Shown here: one piece after another, positions 17,701 to 25,515 of the stretch | Layout of the letters: each line of letters begins with the position of its first letter | Numbering within the stretch: the first letter of the stretch is position 1 | Source: Candidatus Omnitrophota bacterium | GTDB lineage: Bacteria; Hinthialibacterota; Hinthialibacteria; Hinthialibacterales; Hinthialibacteraceae | Reading direction: 5' to 3' | DNA length: 64,000 bases | Assembly (NCBI GenBank): GCA_040755155.1 | Contig: JBFMBP010000179.1 | Location: forward strand, 1 to 64,000 | Notes under the pieces: generated by a model | What the model saw: the letters and a program-made list of their open reading frames with translations, nothing else | What the model was told of the DNA's origin: nothing | The model's database searches: none | Position numbers and translations under genes: made by a program

Positions 17701-18572
17701 TTGAAAAATTGATCGCCCAAGGCGCAGACGAACGCTCCGCCGTTTCTTTGGTTTCTCGCCAAATGGTAATAAAGAAATTTACCCGTCTTCAAATCGAAAC
17801 AAGCGGGAACCGACCGTCCGCAGGGAACCAGCAGTTTGTCTCCTGCGACAACCAGATTACCTTGCGGCGCGACGCCTGCAAAAGACGGGGAATTGTGCGG
17901 CTGATTGATAAACAGGAAACTGGAACTGTCGTTAACCCAAATCTCGCGGCCCGTCTCCGCGTTCAGCGCGTAGACGAATACGCCCATAAAAGGCCATATT
18001 CCAGCGGCGAAGTATACGATTCCGTCTTTCAACGCCGGTCCGCCCCGCGCCGGCCAAGTGGAAATCAACCGCTCGTTGCCGAGGATTTTGCGGTCATAGG
18101 GCGCGCCGTCGTACTTCCAGATCATTCTCCCATCCTCGGCGCCGAGGCAATAAAGGCGCCCGTCGTCGCTGACGAAATAAACCTTGCCGTTCCCGGCGGC
18201 GGCGGGGAAACGGACGGGGCCGTTCGCGTAAAACGTCCACTTTTCATCGCCGCTATCCGCGTCGAGCGCCGTCAGGCAGTCCCAGGCGTTGGAACCGACT
18301 AAGAGCGTTTTGCCGAGAACGATTGGCTCGTACACTTTATCGTATTGCATCAAATCCCGGTTGAGCGGATCGTCCCAAACCGGATCGAGAGGCGGGTAAT
18401 CCCGCGTCCACAACAGCGAAAGCGATGCGGGGAGTTCCTGGGGAGAATCGGCGCTGCGGTTGGCGTCGAATCGCCAAGCGGGCCAATCGGCGCCGAATCC
18501 GAATAGGGGAATTCTCAAAACAAAAAAAGATAAAACAATCCCTCTCCAATAAGGTCGCGGCATTTCCGTCAC
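14772..18572 (-). CDS. Giant exported PQQ-propeller / methyltransferase-like / PQQ-propeller / malectin-like protein
   Basis: The 1266-residue protein starts with a signal peptide or N-terminal anchor (GIVLSFFVLRIPLFGFGADWPAW). Residues about 30-440 are PQQ-type blades (GKVYFVSDDGRLYCLGAEDG). About 450-620 resembles a Rossmann methyltransferase: YGNGELAAALAMN in place of the glycine loop, then ASLFVVDG and YSTLRPYGGIFCFMAS. The SAM motif looks degraded. A second propeller follows (about 630-1090; YILHGTGCLALDPVTGE). The C-terminal 150 residues match malectin/carbohydrate-binding folds (YAVRLIFMEPDDLAPGERIMNVSIQGKRVL read as family pattern). Glycan binding at the cell surface is plausible. The gene is monocistronic. 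Confidence 0.8.
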   Translation of the reverse strand: MTEMPRPYWRGIVLSFFVLRIPLFGFGADWPAWRFDANRSADSPQELPASLSLLWTRDYPPLDPVWDDPLNRDLMQYDKVYEPIVLGKTLLVGSNAWDCLTALDADSGDEKWTFYANGPVRFPAAAGNGKVYFVSDDGRLYCLGAEDGRMIWKYDGAPYDRKILGNERLISTWPARGGPALKDGIVYFAAGIWPFMGVFVYALNAETGREIWVNDSSSFLFINQPHNSPSFAGVAPQGNLVVAGDKLLVPCGRSVPACFDLKTGKFLYYHLARNQRNGGAFVCALGDQFFNYHRDLTVNAFDLTTGEMLVKEFGKIPVLTRKAIYCMGETIAAFDPNKINIIETKQIVKDEDKEEDKIVIKKTPEFAKLWEYSADASGDLIKAGNYLYAGGKNIVSAIRLDGGKASTVWQTKIDGTAARLIAADGKLFVATLEGRLYAFGENAETAKIHPYAPLPITIADSIHEKAKTILNASAIRDGYCLVYGNGELAAALAMNSTLRAILAEPDQEKAKQWREQFVKAGLYGKNLSVYEGSPLTLNLPPYLASLFVVDGTYALEAEKNPDLLHKIYSTLRPYGGIFCFMASQEEHAKIIDRIQSCQLPNAKIVESDNCVLLQRDGALPGAADWTHQYGDIANTLKSDDRLVEAPLGLLWFGGSSNMDVLPRHGHGPPEQVIGGRLFIEGIDRLNARDVYTGRVLWKRLLPQLNNFGVYYDETYKDTPLETDYNQIHLPGANARGTNYAAAADAVYILHGTGCLALDPVTGETLREIYLPIPDKSPPKWGYIGVYKDYLIAGAESLSYMDYLGSLSEEAAKKKPFFNFDISSSKRLIVMNRYTGAKIWNFDSNLGLRHNAIAAGNDKLFCIDKMPENVSAALKRRGRRIPATSRLLAFDIRNGNILWSLTENIDGTWLSYSEERDILLQSGRKSRDSLADESSEGMTAYRGADGQFLWSNNAVFSGPCILHSDDIITDGTAYSLLSGKRKQAKNPLTGEVTSWMLRRNYGCNYPIACENLLTFRSAAAGFYDLMRDGGTGNLGGFKSSCTSNLVAANGVLNAPDYTRTCTCSYQNQTSLAMIRDPGVEYWTFNSFELGDAPIRRLGVNFGAPGDRRADDGVLWLEYPFVGGPSLKIKIRTEPKNPEWFQHHSSRLQGGDLRWVAASGAKGLRRIVLTLTEKPQPPRNYAVRLIFMEPDDLAPGERIMNVSIQGKRVLTDFDIAKEAGSSRWGIAKEFKNITADKDFSIELAPGGPNPQNETVLCGFEIINEEDNI

Positions 18573-18731
18573 CTTTTTCAGATTCGCTGGGTCATAGGTG
18601 GAATTTTATTTCAACAATATTAATGAAAAGTTAAGCCTTAATTCATAAAAGATGAAAGAAGTTTAATCGATAATGACGGGATGGGAACGTTTACGGGATT
18701 GGCGTTTTGCATGGTGCGGGATTCGGTGGAA

Positions 18732-19109
18732 TTAATGGATATTGCTTTCCCCCAGCATCTCCTCGACGGCTTGCAAAATGTCCGTGTGGGAATAGGGTTT
18801 TAAGATTACGCGATTTACTCCCGCCTGGCGGGCTTGGCTTAACGTGTCTTTATGGGAAGAGGCCGTTACCAGCGCCACGGGAAGATTCGGTTTTTTTTTC
18901 TGCAAGTGGGCGTATAATTCCAAGCCGTCCATTCCCGGCAGCAAAAAATCGAGCAAGGCCATATCGGCGCGAATCGAATCGATGGCCTTCAGCATTTCCT
19001 CACCCGAATCGAAGGAGACGACGCTGTAGCCTTTGAACTCCAGCAAGTCCTGCAAATTGTCTCTCAACTCTTCTTCGTCGTCGACGATGACGATCGTATA
19101 GCGCGGCAT
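18732..19109 (-). CDS. Response regulator receiver protein
   Basis: The 125-residue stand-alone receiver has all standard residues: acidic pair D10-D11 (IVIVDDEEE), phospho-acceptor D54 (ALLDFLLPGMDG), Thr in VALVTASSH and the switch Lys in VILKPYSHTD. There is no output domain, so it signals by protein contact. It begins ten bases after the sensor kinase stop on the same strand, and the kinase is the obvious phosphodonor. A GGAGAGTG site precedes the ATG. Confidence 0.93.
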   Translation of the reverse strand: MPRYTIVIVDDEEELRDNLQDLLEFKGYSVVSFDSGEEMLKAIDSIRADMALLDFLLPGMDGLELYAHLQKKKPNLPVALVTASSHKDTLSQARQAGVNRVILKPYSHTDILQAVEEMLGESNIH

Positions 19110-19119
19110 AACACTCTCC

Positions 19120-20250
19120 TTATGGATTGGGCAAAGGCAGCGACAAGGCGAACGTGGTTCCCAATCCTTCCTGGCTTTCCACGGTTAGCGAGCCGCCGTG
19201 CATTTCCGTCAATTCCTTGGCGATGGACAACCCCAGCCCGCTGCCTTTGGCGGCTTTTTGCGATGCGGCGGTGCGGTAGAAGCGATCCCAGATTTTGGGA
19301 AGGTCCTTGGGGGCGATGCCGATGCCGCTATCCTTCACCGTCAAGACGGCCTTGCCGTCCAATTGTTGGAGCCGGACTTCCACGGCGCCGCCTTCGGGAG
19401 TGTACTTCATGGCGTTGCCCACCAGTTCTCCCGCGATGCGTTCGATTTTCCCGCCGTCGGCGAAGAGATAGCAGGCGTCGTTATCCAGTATAGGCGTCAA
19501 AGCGATTTTCTTTTGGGCGGCGGCGGTTTGATTTTCCTGCAAAATATGTTCGACGATTCCCCGCAGAGAGACGCGGCTTTTCTCCAACACCGCCCGGCCC
19601 GATTCGATGCGGGCCAGATCGAGAACGTCGTTCACCAGGTCTGTCAGCCGATCCACCGAACGGGTTGCGCGTTCCAGGATTTTTTTTTGCTTTTCGTTCA
19701 AATCGCCCGCGATGCCCAACGCGAGATTGTCCAAACTGCCCTTAATGGCGGTCAAGGGGGTGCGCAAATCGTGCGAAGCTTGGGAGACGAATGCGGATTT
19801 CATCCGGTCTAGTTCGCGCAGTTCCTCGTTGGCTTTGGCCAATTCCGCCGTCCGTTGTTCCACTCGATGTTCCAAATCGTCCGTCAACGCTTTCAGTTCT
19901 TTGATAGTTTGAGGATAATTGAGGATGGCGGCGAAAACGACGCGCAAGCATTCGAGAATGGCTACGATCGTAAAAAGATAAATATAAAACGACGATCGGT
20001 AGAAGATATTCCATACGCTGAGCGGAACTCCTACAAGAATAAAAATCCAAATGAGCCGGGGACGCGAGGTATAGAAGAGGCTATAGAAGAAATTCACCAC
20101 CAAAATAGCGGCGATCGCCAGAGCGGAGGAATAATATTGAAAAACGAAACTGAAGAGGACGAATACAAACAGCAGCGAAATCAGGCCGCTTCTTTCGATG
20201 AATTTATCCAAGGCGCTCTCCGAATATAAGGGCTTGCGCTTCATCTTCAT
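19120..20250 (-). CDS. Membrane sensor histidine kinase
   Basis: The 376-residue protein has four to five membrane segments between residues about 20 and 112 with hardly any periplasmic loop, so it probably senses within the membrane or through partners. A coiled-coil signalling helix (about 115-155) leads to HisKA with H160 (SHDLRTPLTAIKG). The HATPase domain follows with N box (ELVGNAMKYTPEGG), G1 (VKDSGIGIAPKDL), F box (IWDRFYR) and G2 (GSGLGLSIAKEL). It is paired with the receiver gene ten bases downstream. The stimulus cannot be inferred. The upstream NagA-like gene is on the same strand, 50 bases away, so one operon is possible. Confidence 0.93.
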   Translation of the reverse strand: MKMKRKPLYSESALDKFIERSGLISLLFVFVLFSFVFQYYSSALAIAAILVVNFFYSLFYTSRPRLIWIFILVGVPLSVWNIFYRSSFYIYLFTIVAILECLRVVFAAILNYPQTIKELKALTDDLEHRVEQRTAELAKANEELRELDRMKSAFVSQASHDLRTPLTAIKGSLDNLALGIAGDLNEKQKKILERATRSVDRLTDLVNDVLDLARIESGRAVLEKSRVSLRGIVEHILQENQTAAAQKKIALTPILDNDACYLFADGGKIERIAGELVGNAMKYTPEGGAVEVRLQQLDGKAVLTVKDSGIGIAPKDLPKIWDRFYRTAASQKAAKGSGLGLSIAKELTEMHGGSLTVESQEGLGTTFALSLPLPNP

Positions 20251-20300
20251 GGTTTATTGGCCTATTTCGGACAATAGCGTTTCAATGAAGCAAGGCGCGC

Positions 20301-21668
20301 TCAAATCCTGGAATCGGCCGGCGAACCGTCCGTTTCGAATGAATTTTTATCGAAGAGATTATAACCGTCAATCAACGTCTTGAATACATGAAAGGACAAT
20401 TCCCCGTCTCTATTTTCCAAACTCCCGATGACGATATCCGCTTTTTTACCAATGGCGAGACTGCCGGTTTCGTTGATGCTTCCATCCAAAATCGCCTGAT
20501 GGGTTGAGCATATCTTCGCCGCCTTTATGATGGCTTCATCTAAGGGCATGGCCCGATGATCGAACCAATGGCCGCGAATATCCTTAGTAAACAACGTTAG
20601 CAGATGGGCGAAAGCGCGGTCCATCGTCAACAAACTGCCGCAAAGAGTATGCGGCGGCGCGGGCGTTCTAGTTCCATCCGGTTGAAGGAAAGCCATCGTT
20701 CTGAGGCAGAGGTTCTCCCGATCGGCGCAGGCGATCGTGGAGCCGATGCGAAACTCGCCTTCGGGAATTTCTTCGGCGATGGGAAAACTGGCGTCGGTTA
20801 CGGCGACGATTTTATCCAAACCCCATCGCTCTTCCATCCGTTTGAGGATGTCCATTAGGTAGCGTTCGTCGACGTGCAGCCGGTCGGGAATCAGTTCCTT
20901 GACGATGGGCAGCCCCAACGCTCCCTCGAAGGTTCCGCCGCCGCCGAAGGGCTTGAACGATTGCCCTATCGGGCCGTTGGTAAAATGAACCATGAATTGC
21001 AATCCATGACGTTCGAAGGCGCCGCGCAGCTGGTCGGCGTCCGCCTTCGTATGCCCCGCGCCGACCAATAGTCCCAACCTCCGAGCATGACGCATCATGG
21101 CCAGCGAGGCTTCGCCGTAATCTGGAACGATGTTGGCAATTCGCGCCGCGCCAGTCGCATGAATGTGGTTCAATGCCGCCAGGCAATCGTCCCGCGTGGG
21201 AATCAGGCAATACTCGGCGGGCTGAGCGCCTCGGCATTCGTCGTTGATGAAAGTTCCCTCGATATGGATTCCCAGCAGTTTCGCGCCGCATCGTCCATTT
21301 TCGGGATCGTCCATCCAGCATTTCGCGCCCCGGCAATAGGCTTCGATCTGCTCCAACGGTCCACCGAACGTCGCGAGGTAGACGCCCGTCGTCCCCCCTC
21401 GCGCCAGGGCTTGGCACGTAAAGCGGAAACGGCGCTTCATTTCCTCTTCCGTCTTCTCCAACGCGGAAAGCTGGCTGAAGACGTCGTGAATGTGTTGATC
21501 GCGAAAGCCGGGCAGAACGAACATTCTCCGCGCATCGATCCGTTCCCCATGGCCGCCGGGATCGCGCCGAACGATGGAATGAATAATTCCGTCTTCTATT
21601 AGAAGAAAATAGTTTTTAAGCAAACGCTCTTCGGCAATAATATGCCCTTGGATGATGCATCGCGTCAT
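20301..21668 (-). CDS. nagA: N-acetylglucosamine-6-phosphate deacetylase-like amidohydrolase
   Basis: The 455-residue protein is an amidohydrolase of the NagA group. It has MFVLPGFRDQHIHDVF (metal HxH), GIHIEGTFINDECRGA (Glu ligand), GAGHTKAD (His), FMVHFTNGP (substrate His/Asn), AVTDASFP (catalytic Asp) and the C-terminal GKKADIVIG. The reaction would release acetate from GlcNAc-6-P in amino-sugar catabolism or wall recycling. It is longer than typical NagA (about 380-400), with an extended 300-350 region, so a related substrate is possible. The ATG at 21668 is chosen over an upstream TTG because family similarity begins there. Confidence 0.82.
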   Translation of the reverse strand: MTRCIIQGHIIAEERLLKNYFLLIEDGIIHSIVRRDPGGHGERIDARRMFVLPGFRDQHIHDVFSQLSALEKTEEEMKRRFRFTCQALARGGTTGVYLATFGGPLEQIEAYCRGAKCWMDDPENGRCGAKLLGIHIEGTFINDECRGAQPAEYCLIPTRDDCLAALNHIHATGAARIANIVPDYGEASLAMMRHARRLGLLVGAGHTKADADQLRGAFERHGLQFMVHFTNGPIGQSFKPFGGGGTFEGALGLPIVKELIPDRLHVDERYLMDILKRMEERWGLDKIVAVTDASFPIAEEIPEGEFRIGSTIACADRENLCLRTMAFLQPDGTRTPAPPHTLCGSLLTMDRAFAHLLTLFTKDIRGHWFDHRAMPLDEAIIKAAKICSTHQAILDGSINETGSLAIGKKADIVIGSLENRDGELSFHVFKTLIDGYNLFDKNSFETDGSPADSRI

Positions 21669-21770
21669 AATATTTTCAACGTATACAATAATTTGCAATG
21701 CTAAAAAAAAGATACGGCGAAATCCTAGCCTGTTTTTGCCGGGAATTAAGGATTGGCTTCAAAGAAATCG

Positions 21771-22478
21771 TTATTTTATTGGAGGCGAGGCATCTTCGAT
21801 TCGGCGCCCTGCGGCGGCGCCGCTGTAATCCAGCCGGATTTCCACACGCCGGTTAATCGCAGACTCCTTGCGTTCTTCCAGCGGACGGAATTCGCCGTAG
21901 CCGATGGCGGATATCCGGTCCATATTCAAACGAACGCCGGAGGATGGATCGTCGTCAAGGCTTTGAAAAAGCCGGATCACTGTCAGCGCCCTTTGGGAAG
22001 AGAGTTCCCAATTGTCTTTATACCTTCCGCTAACGACGGGGACGCGGTCGGTGTGTCCCTCCACTTCGATATATAAATCCGGCGGCGCCTCCCGGCTGAG
22101 AAAGCGGGCGAATTCGGTCAGCACCGTTGCGCCGCGCGGCTGCAGCGAAGATTCCCCGGCGACGAAGACGATATCGGCGGCGAAGCGGAAGCGCTGCAAG
22201 CTGCCTTGGATTGTCATCGTAATCGATCCATTTCGAATGGAAGGTTGGAAGAATTCGTCTTGCCGCAATTTTTCCCAAAGCGTTTGCTGCAATCGCTTGC
22301 GTTCTAAGGCGTCGAAGACTTGCGACAATTCCAAAAATTGGGCGAGGAGCGTAAAAGCAAGAAAAAAGACTAGAGAGATGGCGATGTCGGAAAACACCGG
22401 CCAAATGTCTTCCATATCGAATTCCGCCGCTGAAGGCAAAACCGCCTCGCGGCGGTGAGAGCGCTTGGAGATGGCCAT
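21771..22478 (-). CDS. MotB/OmpA-like stator protein (ZorB-like)
   Basis: The 235-residue protein has a short cytoplasmic N terminus and one membrane helix (about 31-50) headed by D31 (FSDIAISLVFFLAFTLL), placed like the ion-carrying Asp of MotB. A C-terminal OmpA peptidoglycan-binding domain follows: VEGHTDRVPV, NWELSSQRALTVI, ISAIGYGE and INRRVEIRL. MotB/TolR/ZorB proteins anchor an ion-driven motor to the wall. The ATG overlaps the stop of the MotA-like gene (TGATG), giving translational coupling. A start at 22526 is in frame but lies inside that gene. It is last in the four-gene operon. Confidence 0.88.
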   Translation of the reverse strand: MAISKRSHRREAVLPSAAEFDMEDIWPVFSDIAISLVFFLAFTLLAQFLELSQVFDALERKRLQQTLWEKLRQDEFFQPSIRNGSITMTIQGSLQRFRFAADIVFVAGESSLQPRGATVLTEFARFLSREAPPDLYIEVEGHTDRVPVVSGRYKDNWELSSQRALTVIRLFQSLDDDPSSGVRLNMDRISAIGYGEFRPLEERKESAINRRVEIRLDYSGAAAGRRIEDASPPIK

Positions 22479-24211
22479 CAGCGCCCCTCCCGCTTGCGCT
22501 TCAATGCGGCTTGCAGCGTCTTCCACCAGGAGCGGTTTCTTTGCTCGATGGATTGAATCAACCGATTCATGCCCTCCGACGTTTGATGCAGCTCGGAGAG
22601 GGTTTGCCGCCAGGCTTGCAGGTTCTGTTGCGATTGCATCGTCAGCTGCGCTAGCATCGCTTTGGTTTGCTGCGCGTCTTCATGATCCGGCGCCATCTCC
22701 TCGCCAACGTTTTCTTTCCTTTTGATCGATGGGAAAATCGGTTCCCAAAAATTCAGCATTAACTCGGCGTTTTGTTTTTGCTGCGCCTCCAATCCCGAAT
22801 GCAACGCTCCGAAGCGCCGCGCCAGATCGTCGAGCCTGCCGTCGAGAAGCGACGCCAATTTATCCGCCGAGAGCCGAATCTCTCCCAAACGTTTTGTTAG
22901 GAGTTCTCCCATCTTGGCGGAGGAGGATTCCGCGTTGGCGCTCAGCCAGTTTTTCGCTTCTCCGGCCTGGCGTTGGATTTCTTGCAGCAGAAATTGAATT
23001 TTTGGCAATAAAATATCGTTTTGCGTTTGCAGCGGCGCCAATCCCTCCTTAATCGTTAAGGCTGACTGATCGGCGGCGGCGCGGAATTGATGCAAGGTTT
23101 CGTTGATCTTCTCGATGGCTTCCAACTGCTCGGCGTTTTGCCGGCGCAGGATCGCCCATTGCGTCAATAAACCTTCTTCCATCGATTTTGCGGCTTCTTT
23201 GAAGGCGTCGAGACTCGTTTCTCGTTCGGGAGTCAATTTCATTACGCTTTGGGTCAGCAGATGAATTCGCTCGTCCAATTGGCCGAATATCCGATGAGCC
23301 AATGCGGCGCTATGTCTAAATTCCTCGGCGGCGGCATCCAGTTTATCCCATATGCCCCCTGCGTCCGCGCGGCTTATGGAGACAGTGTTCACCGCCTCGC
23401 ATAAGCGCAGGCTGAGATCGTTCAATCCCGCCGCCGTTTCGCGGATGGCGGCGTTCATGACGTTGGCCATTACTCCTTGGCTGATTCGCTCCACCATCTC
23501 TTGAATCAGATGCTGGGAATCTTGTTCGTCCGGCGCCGCCAAGGGGACGATTTCCGTCGTCAGCGCGGCGTCCAGTTCCCGCACTAGCCGCGTATGGAGC
23601 CATCGGCTGGCGACGAGAAGCGGGCTGAGCGCCGTCGCCGCGAAGACGCCGAAGAGCGTGGTAACGAACGCCGTTCCCAATCCCGTCAGCATAGCGCGCA
23701 ATGGCGATCGTAGGCTGTCGATGCTGTCCATCGTCTCCACATCGAGATAAACATGCTGCACCGCCGCTGTGAGTCCGATTAACGTTCCCATCAGCCCCAG
23801 CATGATGCACAAGCGCGGCAGCAAGGGAAACAATCCCGCCGTTCGATAGCGCATCGCGCTCAGCTCCACCACTTCGCCGATCATGCGTCCGGCGGATGCA
23901 TCGCGCAGTTTTTGAATCCGCTCCACCGCCCAATAAAGCGCTGGAGAACTTTTTGTAATCTTCAACAGCAGCGCCAGACGCGAAGGAATATCTAACTTGT
24001 CCCATTCCTCCAAGCGAAGACGGCGGTTGACGAGGCGGATGGAGTAAAGGCCGCGTCCCTGCCGAACGAGGTTGACGGCGAAAACGCAAAGACCGATAAC
24101 CAAAATCCACGATATCGCTTCCGTGATGATTTGGGAAATGGCAGGCAGCGAGAAAAAAAAGTCTTTTTCCAGCGAGATGGGAATGAACTTCAAAATATAG
24201 CCGCTAATCAT
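22478..24211 (-). CDS. MotA/TolQ/ExbB-like channel with long helical tail (ZorA-like)
   Basis: The 577-residue protein has three membrane helices (about 28-48, 130-152 and 175-200). The proton-channel signature is LPRLCIMLGLMGTLIGL followed by MLTGLGTAFVTTLFGVFAA. After residue 205 comes about 370 residues of helical, coiled-coil-like cytoplasmic tail (AEEFRHSAALAHRIFGQLDE, ENLQAWRQTL type heptads). ExbB and TolQ lack such a tail, but ZorA of Zorya defence systems has one. The start overlaps the upstream stop (ATGA), and the stop overlaps the MotB-like start. The pair is expected to form an ion-driven 5:2 stator in the inner membrane. Confidence 0.88.
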   Translation of the reverse strand: MISGYILKFIPISLEKDFFFSLPAISQIITEAISWILVIGLCVFAVNLVRQGRGLYSIRLVNRRLRLEEWDKLDIPSRLALLLKITKSSPALYWAVERIQKLRDASAGRMIGEVVELSAMRYRTAGLFPLLPRLCIMLGLMGTLIGLTAAVQHVYLDVETMDSIDSLRSPLRAMLTGLGTAFVTTLFGVFAATALSPLLVASRWLHTRLVRELDAALTTEIVPLAAPDEQDSQHLIQEMVERISQGVMANVMNAAIRETAAGLNDLSLRLCEAVNTVSISRADAGGIWDKLDAAAEEFRHSAALAHRIFGQLDERIHLLTQSVMKLTPERETSLDAFKEAAKSMEEGLLTQWAILRRQNAEQLEAIEKINETLHQFRAAADQSALTIKEGLAPLQTQNDILLPKIQFLLQEIQRQAGEAKNWLSANAESSSAKMGELLTKRLGEIRLSADKLASLLDGRLDDLARRFGALHSGLEAQQKQNAELMLNFWEPIFPSIKRKENVGEEMAPDHEDAQQTKAMLAQLTMQSQQNLQAWRQTLSELHQTSEGMNRLIQSIEQRNRSWWKTLQAALKRKREGR

Positions 24212-25497
24212 CGTTTTGACTCGCCCATCCGTACGATGGGGATAGATGCGAATGCTCCCTGAACTCGGTCGCGCAGCGTTAAATATCCCGTCCAGGGCGG
24301 TTCCGGCCCCTCGCTGGGAAGATCGATATAGAACTGGCTTGGATCATCTCGCGCTGTTTCTACTCGCGCCTCGGCCAGTTCCTCCGGAACAATGATTTCC
24401 CAATCCGCCTTGTCGTTCTCGTTTTGAAAAACTCCAAAAGCCGCACGCTTGGCCTTATCCCAGCGAATTAACGGCGGCCAGCAGTAAATCCGCGCCGATT
24501 TTGCGGCGGGGATTCTATGAATCCGCCGGTCGATGAGGGTTTCATCCGTCTCGATGCGAATCGCGTTGGAAATTGGATCGGCTATTCTCGAATTAGGGAT
24601 AGCGATGGTTTGTTCGCTTCGCTCAGGCGTCAGTTTGATTTCCTTTACTGCTGCTTGACCTTCTGTGAAGATCAAAATCCGCGCCGTCTGTTTTCCCAAC
24701 AGGCGCAGCGCAATCGAGCGTTCCATCGCCAATTCGTCAACGGAATCCGATTTTGCATCGATCTCGATCCTGCATGGAATGGAAATTATTTTCATTGTTA
24801 GAAAAGTCATCCTCGATGCGACGAACAAAGCAGGAATAGGACTGGCTGCGTCTAATTTGCTTTCGTCCCATATTAACCGGTATAGAATCGCATCGCCATC
24901 ATCTTCCAGTTTTTCCAAATAAAACGGGCTGTTTTGAGGCGCGTCGAATGAATCCTTGTTGGACAGTACGACGTTATAACCGGGATTACAATCGACCAGG
25001 CTATGCGTCCCCTTGGCGTCGAGGCGGATATGGCGCCGATGGGCGGTCAACGGCTGGATAATTCCTCTGGATTCATTGCCGATACCAACTTGAAGTTGTC
25101 CGGTTTTCTCAAGACGGCTTAGCCATAATCCGTCTCGAACGTCTTTATCCACGATCCGGCAGCGCTGTTCATCGCTTCTCTCGCCTCTCTCGCCTCTCCA
25201 TATCAACCATTGCGTTCCTTGGCTATCGAGACAAGGCCAACCCAGGCAGAACGCTCCCTCTTCGCCGATGACGGCTTCGACTGCCGTATGAGGCGTAAGA
25301 CGAATCGTCGCCAAACCGGGGACGGGAAGGGAAGGAGGAAACGATTGTTCCCCCACGATGCGAAGCGCCGCTGTTTTGATCGGCGTTTCCAGCGCATGAA
25401 GGCCGTCCCGATGCTCATTTTTCAAAACCAGCGGTTGAATCGCCGTAGAAAGCGAATCAAGGCAACGTTGGCGGGAAAATGGCGGCGCTGCGCCCAT
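24208..25497 (-). CDS. Unknown protein of the motor operon
   Basis: I do not recognise this 429-residue protein. It has no signal peptide or membrane helix, so it should be cytoplasmic. The sequence is mostly beta-strand-like with repeated strand pairs (HIRLDAKGTHSLVDCNPGY, RIYCWPPLIRWD) and ends in a TGYLTLRDRVQGAFASIPIV segment. An FHA-like or Ig-like scaffold is conceivable but no signature is clear. An AGGAGA site lies upstream of the ATG, 18 bases after the GrpE-like gene. Its stop overlaps the MotA-like start (ATGA). The tight packing argues that it works with the motor. Confidence 0.75.
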   Translation of the reverse strand: MGAAPPFSRQRCLDSLSTAIQPLVLKNEHRDGLHALETPIKTAALRIVGEQSFPPSLPVPGLATIRLTPHTAVEAVIGEEGAFCLGWPCLDSQGTQWLIWRGERGERSDEQRCRIVDKDVRDGLWLSRLEKTGQLQVGIGNESRGIIQPLTAHRRHIRLDAKGTHSLVDCNPGYNVVLSNKDSFDAPQNSPFYLEKLEDDGDAILYRLIWDESKLDAASPIPALFVASRMTFLTMKIISIPCRIEIDAKSDSVDELAMERSIALRLLGKQTARILIFTEGQAAVKEIKLTPERSEQTIAIPNSRIADPISNAIRIETDETLIDRRIHRIPAAKSARIYCWPPLIRWDKAKRAAFGVFQNENDKADWEIIVPEELAEARVETARDDPSQFYIDLPSEGPEPPWTGYLTLRDRVQGAFASIPIVRMGESKR

Positions 25498-25515
25498 TCG
25501 TCTTCTCCTGGCGAG

